A DNA stretch of 64,000 nucleotides from Thraustochytrium sp. TN22 (lineage: Eukaryota; Sar; Bigyra; Thraustochytrida; Thraustochytriidae): NCBI GenBank assembly GCA_013306675.1, contig JABLUY010000032.1, forward strand, positions 124,001-188,000. The letters are read 5' to 3'. Below the pieces are notes generated by a model. The model was not told the DNA's origin, made no database searches, and saw only the letters and a program-made list of their open reading frames with translations. Each line of letters opens with the position of its first letter. Position 1 is the stretch's first letter. A program made the translations under genes and the position numbers. Positions 22,106 to 32,294 of this stretch are shown piece by piece.

Positions 22106-22837
22106 TAGATAACCTATGAGCCTCTCAGACTTTGCTCCTTTCTTCACGCTGGTGGGAGGGTGGGTGAAAGTGAGCGAGCGCATTCGGAGCGCACGCAATC
22201 CGAGCGCGCACGCAATCCGAGTCCACTTTCCTCTCTCTCTCTCGTGCTTGCAGTGCAGTGCCGCCACAGCGCAACAAGCATTCATCTTCATCATGCAAGC
22301 GCGCGCCCGCGTGCACATGCGCGCATGCGTGCGATAGCGAGCGCCGCGCGCCGCCGGCCAAGCGAGAAGCGAGGCTCTCTCCTAGGCTCTGGCCCAAGAG
22401 CGAGCTTGGCTGGCCCCTCGCTCGGCTGGCCGCTCGCTCGACACCACTACGCCAGCTCGCGACGCCTGGCAACAGCCAACCAGCCTGCTGCTCCTGGCTG
22501 AAGCCTGACGGGCGGCTGCAGCAAATCGACCCGCCCGCCCGCCAGTCAGATGAATGAGCCTGCTGCCTGGCAGGCCGGCGGCCGGCCCGGGCCCTGGGCC
22601 GCGCCCGGCGTGCAGAGGCGGACCTCGAGTTCGGGGAGCGCCGTCTCTGATGCAGTGCCAGTGAGACTCCGCTCCGGAGTCCGGAGGCACTCGCCCTCCT
22701 TCAAGTTCAAGTTCCCTCCCTCCGCCGAGTCCGGCGCTGTCGGGGCTGCGACGGCCGTGACCTGACTCACTGTCAGAGAAGCGACTCGAGAGACAGAGGA
22801 GCTCACGGTGGGGTGGCGAGGCACTGCAAGCTTTCGC

Positions 22838-22889
22838 CGCGCTCAGCCGCCGCGCTCAGCCGCCGCGCTCAGCCGCCACGCTCACGCCG
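22838..22889 (+). repeat. 13-bp tandem repeat, about four copies
   Basis: Three identical copies of CGCGCTCAGCCGC and one degenerate copy. Confidence 0.9.
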
Positions 22890-24470
22890 CACCTCCAGCC
22901 AGACAAGGCCTAGGTCTAGGTCGGTGTCGCTGGACAGAATGGCGGGCGCCGCGAGCGGTTGCGGTAGCGAGCCGCGACTAAACTTACTCTGAGAGAGAGA
23001 GAGAGAGACCCGTGTTTTGCTGGCTGGCCTCCCGGGAGGCCCGCCGCTTGGCAGTGTGTCGTGCCACGCAGTACTGGCTGCGTGCCGCCTGGCCGGCGCG
23101 GGCCAGAGAAAACAAGGCGGGTGGGGGGCGGGGGGGGGGCAGCGCGTGCACGCTTGGCACCCGCAGCGCGCTCCTGGCCGGTGGAACCACGGTGTAAACA
23201 AGGCGCCTGCGCAGACCGCGCTGCGCGTCGCGCAGGAGCTCGTGTCCTGCCCCCTTCACCTCCGCGCCGGGCGCCCACGCGCCAGCGCGCTGAGCCAGCT
23301 GAGCCAGCTCGCGGCGCTGCGAGCCGAGCCTGAGCCGCGCCGAGCACGGCCGCGGCCGAGCGTGGCGAGGCTGTCCGTGGTCATGGCGCGACGCAGAACA
23401 CGCGTTGGCTGCAGCCCGCCCGCCGCCACTCCGTGCCGCGCCGCACTGCCGCACGTGGCACGCGCGACATTTATTTGGCCGTCCGCCGGCGACGCCGAGC
23501 TCCAACTCAGCTAGCTAACCAGGTTGTCACTGGTTGTGCGTGCTTGACTGTGAGGGGGGGGCCTTTTGCTGCCTCGGGCCGTATGAAGCGCTCGGCGACG
23601 GACTTGATGGGCACCGTCGGCGCCATGGCCGCCGCCGGCGCCTCCACTCTCAGGCCTGCGGCGCTGCGCAATGCGAGACGCGGCAGCTCGCCACGGCGTG
23701 AGAGAGCGACGTGCGAGCAAAGAAGTGGTTCAGACGCCTGCTGGCTGCTGGCCACGGCCACGCGTGCGAGGCCAGGCTGCGAGCCTGCCACCATCCACTA
23801 CCACCCACCTCCATCACGCTGGCGGCGGCCGCCTTTAGAACTCGCTGGCCTGGCTGCGCCGCCTGCTGTCGCCGCGCATGCGCGCGCGCCGCCGACGAAC
23901 TTATAGCTTGTGGTCATGGCATGCGATTACGTCTTGCTAGGTTGGCAGCGAGTCCTTGGTCGCGCCACCACGCGTTGCGCGTGCGTGCGTGCGTGCGTGC
24001 GAGCATGCCATCACCATTGCGTGCTCCGGCGCGCTCCGGCAGCCGACGCCGGGCAGCAGCCCCCGGCAGCTAGCTCCTCGCAGCTCCACCATCTGCTCGC
24101 CCTTCGAGTCAGGCTGTCGGAAGTCAACGCCGGGCTGTCCCCACTGGCACGGTCCCGACCCGGCGGCCCACGCGGCCCGCACCGCGGGGCCGGATTTTGG
24201 TGACGGCCCGGGCCCGAGCCCGGGCCCAGGCCGCGGCCACTGGTGATGGCAGTTGGGGTGCACACGCTCCTGTCCTCGCGCGATGGCGAGGGACTGCACT
24301 CGCTGCTCACTACGCCGGTCACTACGAGCACGGCGCGGCGCGGCGCGGTGCGGCGCGGCGCGGGTCCCGGCGCGGGGCTGGCGGCGTGGCGCGGAGGGAG
24401 GCGCGCACAGCCGAGAGGCAGGCAGGTGGCGCGGGCGCCAACGGCGCGGGCATTCCGGCCGGCTGGCCGG

Positions 24471-24540
24471 TCGCTCGATCGCTCGATCCATCGATCGATC
24501 GACAGATTGATTGATTGATAGATCGAGACCCTGATTGATT
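24471..24540 (+). repeat. GATC/GATT short repeat tract in 5' leader
   Basis: Runs of TCGATC then GATTGATT within about 100 bp of the ODAD3-like start codon, probably in its promoter or leader. Confidence 0.75.
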
Positions 24541-24576
24541 ACGAACGCTCCGCGTGGTGTGGTGGGCGCAAGCAAG

Positions 24577-26472
24577 ATGGCGGCGAGCGTGAGCGTGACC
24601 GAGGCGGAGTTGGTGGACCTGCGGCGCAAGTTTGAGGTGCTCGAGGCGGACCGACGCGCGTACTATGAGCTGTCTATGCGCACCATGAAGGAGAACAAGA
24701 AGGTGATCGCGGACCTGCGCGCAGCAAACAAAGCAAAGAGAGACCGCCTCAAGGAGGTGCGAAAGGTGCAGGCGCAGCGGCGCCTCGCGAGCGAGGCGCC
24801 TGACGCCGAGGCGCACGCGGACCGTCTAGAGCGGCACGTCGGCGCCATCCGCAAGAACCTGGACGCCGTTGCGGCGCAAGTGGAGGCGCGTCGCGCCGAC
24901 CTGCAGACGCTGCGCGACGAAGCGGCCGAGGTCGAGGCGGCAGCCGAGGCATCTCAGCTCGCCTCGCTCGCCGACCCGACCGAGGCGCGCGCCATCCGCT
25001 CCCTGGAAAACCGCCTGGACCGCGCCATCATCAAGTACAACGAGGCGCAGAGCATTCGCGAGACCTACGAGCAGATCGTTGGTCGCCTCCGCAGCGAGCG
25101 CGACACCTTTGACATGCATATGAACGCCCTCGAGCGCACCGCAGAAACCAAGGCCAGGGACCTCGACGACCTCCGCACGCTCGGCTGCGACGCGCAGCAG
25201 GCGCACACGCTCGCTGCCAAGGAGCTGCAAAAGGCCCAAGACCGCCTTGACGCGGACCGCAAACAGCGCGAGCGTGACTTGCGCGGGCGGCGCCAGGTCG
25301 CCGCCTCGGCGGCCGAGATGCTGGCCTCCGTCGAAACGCTCGCGCGCAACAACCGCGACGCCTTCGGCCGCGCGCGTGGCGACCTCGACTCCGCCGAGGA
25401 GGACCGCCTGCGTCACGCCGCCGCGCTCTCCTCGGTCCGCGCCACCGCCGCCGGCTCGCTCGCGCACCCTGTCGCCGAGACGCTCGACGAGCACGAAGAG
25501 GCCTTCACGCGCATCATCAAGGCCACCGGCGTCGCCGAAGTCCATGAGATCGTCGCCAAGTTCCTCGGCCAGGCCCAGGTCCAGGCCAACCTGCACGAGC
25601 TACGCGCCGAGAACGAGACGCGCCTCGAGGCCGCCCAGGCTGACTTGCGCGCGCTTCAGGCCGCACTACAACAGGCGCGCTTCGACGGCTCGCTACGCAA
25701 GACTGCCGCCACACGCCGCAAGCTCGACGAGGTCGAGGCCGCGCTCGCCGACGCTCAGGCCAATCTCGCTGTGCACCGCGCCAAGCAAGAGCGCGCCGCA
25801 GCTCTATTGCTCGACGTGCGCGCCGGCGTGCGCCACCTGCTCGACCGCTTGGCCTCCGTGCCGAATGCAGACAAGTTTGCGCTTGCCCTGCGTGAGGACA
25901 CACTGCTTGACGCACTTCAGCACTGCGAGCGCGCGCTCCTCGGTCTCCTCGCGCAGGTCGGAGGCCTTGATGCGGCGCAGGCCTTTGCGTCGACGGCCTC
26001 TGATTCTTGCACCTCGCGTGAGGACGCCAAGACCACCGCCGTTGCCTCCGCCGATGTCGCCTCGCCTGGTTTGCGCCGCGCGTCCTCCGCGTCCTCCACT
26101 GGGTTCTTCTTCGACGCTGGCCTCCTCCACGCCGCCAAGCCGTACAATCAGCGGGTCCATGCATCCTCCTCCTCCTCGACGGCCTTCGACTCGCTCGCCA
26201 CACTGAGCGGCGGCGGCAGCGGCGGCAGCGGTGTTGACGGCGAGAACGCCCTCGCCGCGCTCAAGCGTCGCCGGAGCCGCGCCGTTGCCAAGGCCGCGCA
26301 GGCAGCCGATGGTGAAGGCCAGGTCCACGCCGACGACGACAGCCTTGGAGGTGACGACGACGTCGACGAGCCTGTCGATATCGCGGAGGGCCCGCTCTCA
26401 CGCTCGCACATTAAGCAAGCTTCGCGCTTTATGTTGCGCCAGCACGACAGCAAACCCGGCCGCAAGGCCTGA
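24577..26472 (+). CDS. Outer dynein arm docking complex protein, ODAD3/CCDC151-like
   Basis: Single exon, 631 residues; start at ATG 24577 (MAASVSVTEAEL), since upstream codons lie in the GATT repeat. The protein is mostly coiled coil. Two signature blocks of the CCDC151/ODAD3 and related docking family are clear: LRRKFEVLEADRRAYYELS near the N-terminus (an LLEGDR-AYYE type motif) and the block KYNEAQSIRETYEQIVGRL continuing with RSERDTFDMHMNALE at about residues 150-190. These proteins tether outer dynein arms to ciliary doublet microtubules, so the organism very probably makes motile flagellated cells. The last 130 residues are Ser/Ala/Asp-rich and probably disordered. ODAD1/CCDC114 is the main alternative. 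Confidence 0.85.
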   Translation: MAASVSVTEAELVDLRRKFEVLEADRRAYYELSMRTMKENKKVIADLRAANKAKRDRLKEVRKVQAQRRLASEAPDAEAHADRLERHVGAIRKNLDAVAAQVEARRADLQTLRDEAAEVEAAAEASQLASLADPTEARAIRSLENRLDRAIIKYNEAQSIRETYEQIVGRLRSERDTFDMHMNALERTAETKARDLDDLRTLGCDAQQAHTLAAKELQKAQDRLDADRKQRERDLRGRRQVAASAAEMLASVETLARNNRDAFGRARGDLDSAEEDRLRHAAALSSVRATAAGSLAHPVAETLDEHEEAFTRIIKATGVAEVHEIVAKFLGQAQVQANLHELRAENETRLEAAQADLRALQAALQQARFDGSLRKTAATRRKLDEVEAALADAQANLAVHRAKQERAAALLLDVRAGVRHLLDRLASVPNADKFALALREDTLLDALQHCERALLGLLAQVGGLDAAQAFASTASDSCTSREDAKTTAVASADVASPGLRRASSASSTGFFFDAGLLHAAKPYNQRVHASSSSSTAFDSLATLSGGGSGGSGVDGENALAALKRRRSRAVAKAAQAADGEGQVHADDDSLGGDDDVDEPVDIAEGPLSRSHIKQASRFMLRQHDSKPGRKA

Positions 26473-26602
26473 CATGTGAGTGCCAGTCTAATTTCCAGAA
26501 AAGTCGAAATGGTCGACAAAGCACAGTGGACGTATTCGTAGTTCATGTCGTGTTCAATCTTGGCTCGTTGGCTCTGGCGAGCTAGCTCTAAGTAGAGAGC
26601 TG

Positions 26603-26606
<4 letters not shown>

Positions 26607-26644
<38 letters not shown>

Positions 26645-26697
26645 AGCGAGAGCGAGAGCGAGAGCGAGAGCGAGAGAGAGAGAGAGAGAGAGAGAGC
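26607..26697 (+). repeat. (GA)n/(GAGCGA)n microsatellite between convergent genes
   Basis: About 90 bp of pure GA dinucleotides interrupted by a block of GAGCGA hexamers. It fills most of the 233-bp gap between the stops of the ODAD3-like (+) and aquaporin-like (-) genes, next to a CTAGCT motif at about 26580. Confidence 0.95.
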
Positions 26698-26705
26698 TCA
26701 TCCAA

Positions 26706-27560
26706 TCAGCTATTCTTCTCACGCACTGGCGCTTGCTTGCGTACCAAGAGCAGTGCGGCCGAAGCACCAAGCAGTGGGCCAATCAGGTAAGCCGAGGATC
26801 CCTCGGGGTGCACGCCGGTAATGATAACCCTGGAAAAGTACGAGGATGGGTTCGAGAAGGCTCCCGTGACATCCAAAAACGCAAAGATGAGAACCGTGCA
26901 AAAGGCGCTCTCCACGATCACCGCGTCACTCACATACGCCGCAAACGCCTGCAGGAGAAAGACGATCGCGCCTTCGCACAGCGCCGTCTCCATGTGTACA
27001 GAGAGGAGCCAGCCCGCCTTGGACGGCAGCGGCTCAAACGAGAGCGCAGGGTTGAGCATACGGAGCACCTGAAGGGAGAGCAGGTTGCCCGCGACGAAAC
27101 CCACGAGGCTAATGACTGAGAGGAGGATTGCACGCCCCCACACAGATCCCGCGACCGGTGTGCCGCTCAGGTACAGCCGGACGACTTGCTGAGCGTGAAT
27201 CGCCGGGTTCATGATCGCGTCGATGCCGGCCGCGCTCAACACGAGCAAGGACACGTAAAAGAGCGCCACCTGGGCCCACCATCCCTGCGCGCCGCTCAAG
27301 CCAACCGCCTCCGGCCCGCAGAACGCGACAGCAGAGCTTATCGAGGCCGCCACGCAACCAAGGAACTCTGACACGGCTGCCTGCGCGAGCGCGCCCGAGC
27401 CTGCTGCAGGTGGTGGTACCACCCGCACCACATCATCGCCGTCACCGTCTAGTTCCTTCTGCGGTACTTGCTCCTGCTGCCGCGCCTGCGGAAGCGGCGC
27501 TCCTTGCGCTTGCGCCTGCGCCTGCGCCTGCGCCTGCCGACGTCGCGGCTGCTGCTCCAT
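26706..27560 (-). CDS. Divergent aquaporin / MIP-family channel
   Basis: Start placed at MEQQPRRRQ (27560), giving 284 residues; the frame is open to another Met at 27737 (343 residues), but that extra part lies over a repeated GGCTTCCCG leader. A Gln/Ala repeat precedes about six hydrophobic segments. The first pore motif is intact (IMNPAIHAQQ); the second is NPS (GAFSNPSSYFSR) where NPA is usual. YLIGPLLGASAALLL after it matches the sixth helix of MIP channels. It probably conducts water or small neutral solutes; the membrane is unknown. The NPA/NPS pair places it among unorthodox aquaporins. The gene converges on the ODAD3-like gene. Confidence 0.8.
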   Translation of the reverse strand: MEQQPRRRQAQAQAQAQAQGAPLPQARQQEQVPQKELDGDGDDVVRVVPPPAAGSGALAQAAVSEFLGCVAASISSAVAFCGPEAVGLSGAQGWWAQVALFYVSLLVLSAAGIDAIMNPAIHAQQVVRLYLSGTPVAGSVWGRAILLSVISLVGFVAGNLLSLQVLRMLNPALSFEPLPSKAGWLLSVHMETALCEGAIVFLLQAFAAYVSDAVIVESAFCTVLIFAFLDVTGAFSNPSSYFSRVIITGVHPEGSSAYLIGPLLGASAALLLVRKQAPVREKNS

Positions 27561-27737
27561 CCTCGCACGCCGCAGAGCGAGCGAGCGCTCGCTGGTTTGC
27601 TCGGCGGCGGGGGCCGTCGGTCGTCGGTCGACGCGCTGACGAGATACAGACACTTGAGGCTTCCCGTGCCTCTTACTGAGGCTTCCCGTTGAGGCTTCCC
27701 GTGCCTCTTTCTGCGCCCTCCCGCGTCTTCCCGCCAT

Positions 27738-28194
27738 ATCCCAATCACACCTCTATGCTTACTCGTATCCGCCTACCACGCGGGGGTCCCTCGGTGACGC
27801 CCGGCACAGGGGGCACTAAAGCGTATTAAGAGGGTACTTTACTCCCGATTTGCTCCAAAAAAGTGGCCTAGAGTCTGGCGAAGTTAGTTCCGCATTCGAT
27901 CAAAAACGCAGCGATGGGGCCGAGCTTGAAGAGGCCCACTCGAAGCGACCCAAGGCTCCTGCCCCCTATTCATTTTGGCCGAAGGCGTGGTGGTTAGGAT
28001 GAGATGAGCTCGGCAGTTCGCCCAGAGCGGCTTTGGGGGGAGCTCGCGCGCGACTTCGTCGCGGAGCGCGCTGGAGCCGCAGGCGCTGCGGCGCGCGGCT
28101 GCAGGCGGCCCTGGCGGGTGCCTTGTGCCTGCTCTCAGCTCGCACGCCCCTGCCGCAGCGCTTGGACGTGGAGTCGGGCCCGCACTGCGACATC
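27738..28194. other. Intergenic region left of the piggyBac-type relic
   Basis: Less GC-rich than the surroundings, with a TTAA at 27826-27829. Frames opening at about 28004-28033 run into the relic but show no domain before the acidic segment starting at 28195. No terminal inverted repeat matching the right side was found. Confidence 0.45.
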
Positions 28195-29870
28195 ATGGCA
28201 TCGGCGAGGCCTAACCACCGCGTGGAGGACGACAGCGACAGCGACAGCGACAGCGAGTTCGTGCCCCTGGACAAGCGGGACACAGGGGACGAAGACGAAG
28301 AAGGAGAGGAGCTTGGCGACGAGGATGCTCGTGCTGAGGCCGCTGCGCAGCAAGACTTCGAAGACATACTTGCGTTGGTCGACGAACCGACGCGTGGTGC
28401 GAGTGCATGTTCGAGGTCGGCCTCATTCAGCACAAGACCGTTCCGGGGCTCGCAGTCTCGCCGGATGGAGTCGCTCGCGTCCGGCTTCCAGGCGCGGAGT
28501 GCGACGCATCGTCAGTACTATGCAGCGTCGAGATCAAGACGCGCGTCGCGCCTGGAGGCGCGGTAGACGCACGTATCGTGAGCACCCAGATGAACACGTG
28601 GGGGACGAGACTTGGTGGAAGGCCATACCTGCCGAGCACCGCGCGCAAGTCTTGCACCAAGCTGTGGTCCTCCAAATCGATCACGTGCTCTACGTTGCTG
28701 CCAGCACGAGTTCGTGTTTGTACGCCTGCCTCGTTGAAGTGCCTCCGGACGCCCGGCTCGCCATGGAGCGCGCTCTGAAACCGTGGGCGGACAAGCTCAC
28801 GACATGGGCGCACCAGAGCATCGACAGCGGGTGCGCCGCCCAAGCCACCTGCCATCTTCGGCGAGGAGGAGGGGGCGGTGCTGAGCTCGCACTTCCGGCT
28901 GTGGCGCGCCATGCGCAAGCTTGTCGCTCTGAAGGGGCCCATGCGGCCCGTGCATGTCATCAAGTGCTTACCGCAGGAGCTATACAACGTCGCAAAGGGC
29001 GGCGTCGACGGAAGCACACAGTACGTGGAGCAGATCACCAACACGCAGTGCATGAATCTGAGCTGCGACCAGAACATCGCGTTGCGCACGTACAAGCAGC
29101 TCGTTGTCAACGCCATCGTGGTCTACCGCTACTTACAGGCTGCGAGGAAGAGCAACCTCGAAGACAGCGACGGGCTAAAGGCCCTCCGCGACAAGGTGAA
29201 CCGCTCTGAAGCGCTCAGCACTGTCTCGTTCCGCCTCACTGTCGACATGGTCCGTCACGTCTACAGGAGCAGGCAGCTCGATACGGCGCAGGTGGAGTTC
29301 AACATGCAGCCAAGCATGCCCAAGCCCACTGGGCTCACCAGGGAAGCGGCGAGGGACCTCGTGACCGCCGGTAAGCGCAAGCGAACCCCCGAGTTGCAGA
29401 AGTTCTTCAACCACGGCCAAGCCCGCGACATCCGCCTCGATGCCGCACTGCAACATGACTCAGAGGCAGCGGGAAAGGCATCCTTCAACGCCAACAACAA
29501 GAGGATTCCCGCCAAGCGGCTCTGCGTCATCTGCGGCAAGCAAACGCACCGTCGTTGCACCATCTGCGGTGTGCCTCTGCACGTGTTCATGAGAAAGAAT
29601 GAACGCACAACCTGCTTTTCCAAGTGGCACACGCGCGTGCGCGTCGAGCCTCACGAAGGCTTCAAGAAGCGCAAGACAAACGTCAACGGAACACCTTCGC
29701 CCATTTGCCTCGATCATGTCGATTCGAGCAGCGCCAGTGCCTCGTCCGGTACCCCTACAGCGCAGAGCAGGAACGACCACGTAGCCCAAGCCAGCTACAC
29801 CGACACCCCATCAAGCCATAGTTCAAGATCCTCTCGCAGCAGCCTCAGCACGAGTCCATCGTGCCCTTGA
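28195..29870 (+). pseudogene. Broken piggyBac-type transposase relic with YqaJ-like nuclease segment
   Basis: The region contains coding pieces in different frames, so as it stands it is not one gene; at least two breaks (or unrecognised introns) are needed to explain it. In order there is an acidic Ser-Asp-rich segment (about 28195-28400) resembling transposase N-termini; a segment with SPDGVARV and SVEIKTRV (about 28407-28570) and a later IPAEHRAQVLHQAVVL (about 28620-28790), which resemble YqaJ/PD-(D/E)xK nuclease motifs; and a long intact frame at 28878-29870. The last has a GGVDGSTQY and LVVNAIVVY pattern and a Cys/His zinc cluster (CVICGKQTHRRCTICG then TCFSKWHT), both typical of piggyBac transposase C-termini. 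The usual DDE catalytic core is not visible. Plain DNA-transposon origin is likely; the nuclease link is inference. Confidence 0.65.
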
Positions 29871-30031
29871 TGCAGCCCAAGTTGGCCTCAGCATCCGCAC
29901 AGGCCAGTCGGAAGTGACCAACACTTTACGCTTCCATACAAACCCAGTAGTTGAAAGTTCCAAAAATGATTAGAATCATGATAGCAACAGGTCAGTCGAG
30001 CGCAAGCAGGAGAGCCGATTTACTAGGGATA

Positions 30032-30121
30032 ATATGGCTATCCTGATTAAACTCCGTCTAGGGCGATGGGATTGGGATATGGCTATCCTGATTAAACTCC
30101 GTCTAGGGCGATGGGATTGGG
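30032..30121 (+). repeat. 45-bp perfect tandem duplication
   Basis: Two adjacent identical 45-bp units (30032-30076 and 30077-30121), each beginning ATATGGCTATCCTGATTAAA. Perfect identity suggests a recent duplication. Confidence 0.95.
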
Positions 30122-30606
30122 ATATTCCGCCTAGCAGGCTGTCCGCCGTAAGACTGGCGGACGCTCTAATAGGGCCGCAGGACAACTTTGGATTCTAAAA
30201 TCGACGGCGAACGGAATGCGCGAAGTGATGCTTGGAATCGACAGAGCATGCATATAAATGTATCCCCATCAGGTTTTAGTGTTGTGATTCGCTTGCGAAT
30301 GGCGATTTGATTGAGTGTCTAGTTTTGATAGCAGCTATATGGGACTAGAGGGGTGTGTGCTCGAGGACCCCACAAGTGTGTACCCGAGGACACCCACTCA
30401 GCCGACCCGCGCACTGCACGCGCAACGAGCGCGTTTGATAGGCCGCTTGAAAGTCGTTTCAAGCAGATCCACGAACAGGCCAGATCTGGCGCGGTCTCGG
30501 CGCGGCGATCAGGATGCCCCCGGTGCGTCCTCGCCGCGGTGGGGCGCCCCATATTACCTTTTTTTGAACTCCTGCGGCGAGGCTTCAGTTGAAGAACGGA
30601 CAGCCT

Positions 30607-30641
30607 GCTAGCTACTAGCTAGCTAGCTAGCTAGCTAGTAG
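30607..30641 (+). repeat. CTAG/AGCT palindromic array
   Basis: Several contiguous copies of CTAG alternating with AGCT. It is the longest example of a motif found in many intergenic gaps of the window. Confidence 0.85.
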
Positions 30642-30690
30642 AGCCCTCCTGCAGTGGGTGGTTGGTTGGTTGATCTGCGTCGGCAAGTCA

Positions 30691-30957
30691 GGTGAAGCAA
30701 GTCAGGTCGCACGCTATGAAAAACATCTTTCGTGGTCTCTCTCTGTCAGTCAAGGTTGTCCCCTGTAGCGCCAAGCGCGCCGCCTGCCAAGCTTGGCCCA
30801 GCTCATCGTTGTTGTCACCAGCCGAGGTCTCTTCATTGTCATCAGCCGCGCTCTTTTCATTGTCACCCGCCGAGGTCTCTTCATTGTCATCAGCCGCGCT
30901 CTTTCCATTGTCACCAGCCGCGCTCTCGCCTTTGTCATCAGCGTCGCTGTCTCCATT
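30691..30957 (-). other. In-frame acidic repeat tail beyond the RCHY1 stop codon
   Basis: Directly after the TAG stop (30958-30960) the same frame stays open for 89 codons to a TGA at 30688-30690. The first about 55 codons encode an Asp/Glu/Asn/Ser-rich tail with a 16-residue repeat (units like ADDNEETSAGDNEKSA, 48 bp each), matching the acidic composition just before the stop. It is either a former C-terminus removed by a nonsense change, a readthrough extension, or a sequencing error at one base. Confidence 0.7.
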
Positions 30958-32007
30958 CTAACCAGCCTCGCTCTGCCCACCATTGGCTAGGTCTTCTTCA
31001 TCAGGCCCATCGCCATCCCCACTGGCGTTCGCTGCGGGAGGGTGGCGAGCGACCACGATGGTGTTGAAGGACTCGCACTCTGGGCAAATGTGCGCAATAA
31101 AATGGAACGGCACCTTGGAGTGAGCATAGCAGTCGTCGCATTGGATTGAGGCCGTGTAGCCGGCGAACTCTTCTGGCATGGGCTGCTCCTCCATGGCCTC
31201 ACGCAGGCTCTGCGTGACAGCCTGCACATCGCTGGGCTCCAGCATCGACTTGCGACACGAGGGACAGGTCGTCATGCCGGTGCCCAGGCGCCTCTCGCGG
31301 CACCTCGAGTGCAACGCGTGCCTGCACTGGAGCAGCACGACAGAAGTGGTGGAGTCCTGCAGACGCTCGTGACAAACGGCGCAGTCGTTGCTCGCGTCGA
31401 TACACTCATGATTCGAATAGAGGGACGGCGGCAGGCATAGGCGGCAATCGTCGCAGTGCTTGTAGTCTTCACGCCTCCCAACGCGGCAAATGCCGCAGCC
31501 GTCGCAGTGGAAGATAGCCTTGCCCTCCTTGTCGGACCAGAGGCGGCAGACGCCGCAATAGTACCGGGAGGCGCGCCACGTGCACTCCGGGGTCACGCAG
31601 TGCTCCGCCACGGCCTGCAGCTTGCCGCACGCGCGGCAAACCATCTGCTTCGTCTCGAAGCGGTTGATCGGGTGGTCCTCCGCGTCGTCGTGGCACAGCC
31701 GGCACGGGAAGACCTTGCCGCAGCACGACGCCAGGATGGAGCAGCCCCGGTCATAGTGCTGGCATGAGCCGAGGCCCTTGTCGCAGCCCAGCACGAGCTC
31801 CACGCCGTCCACCGTCACGCGTGCGTCTTCGCGCGCATCGTTCGCGCGCTGCGCGCTCAGGTACAGGTCCTGGATACGTCGCGTCCGCTCCGCCTCACTC
31901 AGGCTTCCGTCGCGCCCGATCGCCACCATGGCCGCGCGCAGCGAGTCCATCGAGGGCACGTCCGCCGCTGCGCCCGCGCTTGCCTCGCCATTGCCATGCG
32001 ATGCCAT
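30958..32007 (-). CDS. RCHY1: RING/CHY zinc-finger E3 ubiquitin ligase, Pirh2-like
   Basis: Single exon, 349 residues from MASHGNGE (32007); an upstream in-frame Met at 32061 would add 18 Arg/Ser-rich residues. Domain order is that of Pirh2/RCHY1: CHY zinc finger (CQHYDRGCSILASCCGK through EHCVTPEC), CTCHY finger (YYCGVCRLW; FHCDGCGICRVG; CDDCRLCL), RING-H2 (CAVCHERLQDS through CPSCRKSM) and a C-terminal zinc ribbon (IQCDDCYAHSKV; HICPECESF). In animals and plants this family ubiquitinates regulatory proteins such as p53. All zinc ligands look intact. The protein ends in an acidic Gly/Asp tail at a TAG, but the same kind of acidic sequence continues in frame after it. It is divergent from the UBR gene across a 1.7-kb gap. 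Confidence 0.92.
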   Translation of the reverse strand: MASHGNGEASAGAAADVPSMDSLRAAMVAIGRDGSLSEAERTRRIQDLYLSAQRANDAREDARVTVDGVELVLGCDKGLGSCQHYDRGCSILASCCGKVFPCRLCHDDAEDHPINRFETKQMVCRACGKLQAVAEHCVTPECTWRASRYYCGVCRLWSDKEGKAIFHCDGCGICRVGRREDYKHCDDCRLCLPPSLYSNHECIDASNDCAVCHERLQDSTTSVVLLQCRHALHSRCRERRLGTGMTTCPSCRKSMLEPSDVQAVTQSLREAMEEQPMPEEFAGYTASIQCDDCYAHSKVPFHFIAHICPECESFNTIVVARHPPAANASGDGDGPDEEDLANGGQSEAG

Positions 32008-32235
32008 CGTTGATGCCGCGCTCGAACTCTGCCGCCGACTTCTCCGGCGGCGCCAAGCCATGTCATCATCGCTACGCCATCAACTCGTTGGTGCCAGCCA
32101 GGTGGCTGATGCTTCGAGTCCTCCGAATCACAGTTAGGCTAGGCCTACTACAAGCGAAGAGGGGGAGAGCAATGGAGATCCGTCAGGCGGGCTGAGACGT
32201 TGATCAGTGAGCGAGACGACACGCCACGAACTCCC

Positions 32236-32294
<59 letters not shown>

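Larger units (their letters stand above)
22106..24576. other. Intergenic region upstream of ODAD3-like gene
   Basis: About 2.5 kb with no supported gene. It contains a 13-bp repeat (22838-22889), a G-rich tract at 23117-23140, alternating CG/TG tracts near 22300 and 23985-24003, and GATC/GATT repeats at 24471-24540 just upstream of the next start. Frames here are short, overlapping and Arg/Ala-rich. Confidence 0.5.
29871..30690. other. AT-richer noncoding flank right of the relic
   Basis: Clearly lower in GC than the rest of the window up to about 30350. It holds a 45-bp tandem duplication (30032-30121) and ends with a CTAGCTAG array (30607-30641) and GGTTGGTTGG. It may be the right part of the inserted element; no terminal repeat or target duplication was identified. 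Confidence 0.5.

Noticed and set aside
27826-30096. TTAA sites at 27826 and within the 45-bp repeats, considered as piggyBac insertion sites
   Set aside because: No matching terminal inverted repeats were found at the two sides.
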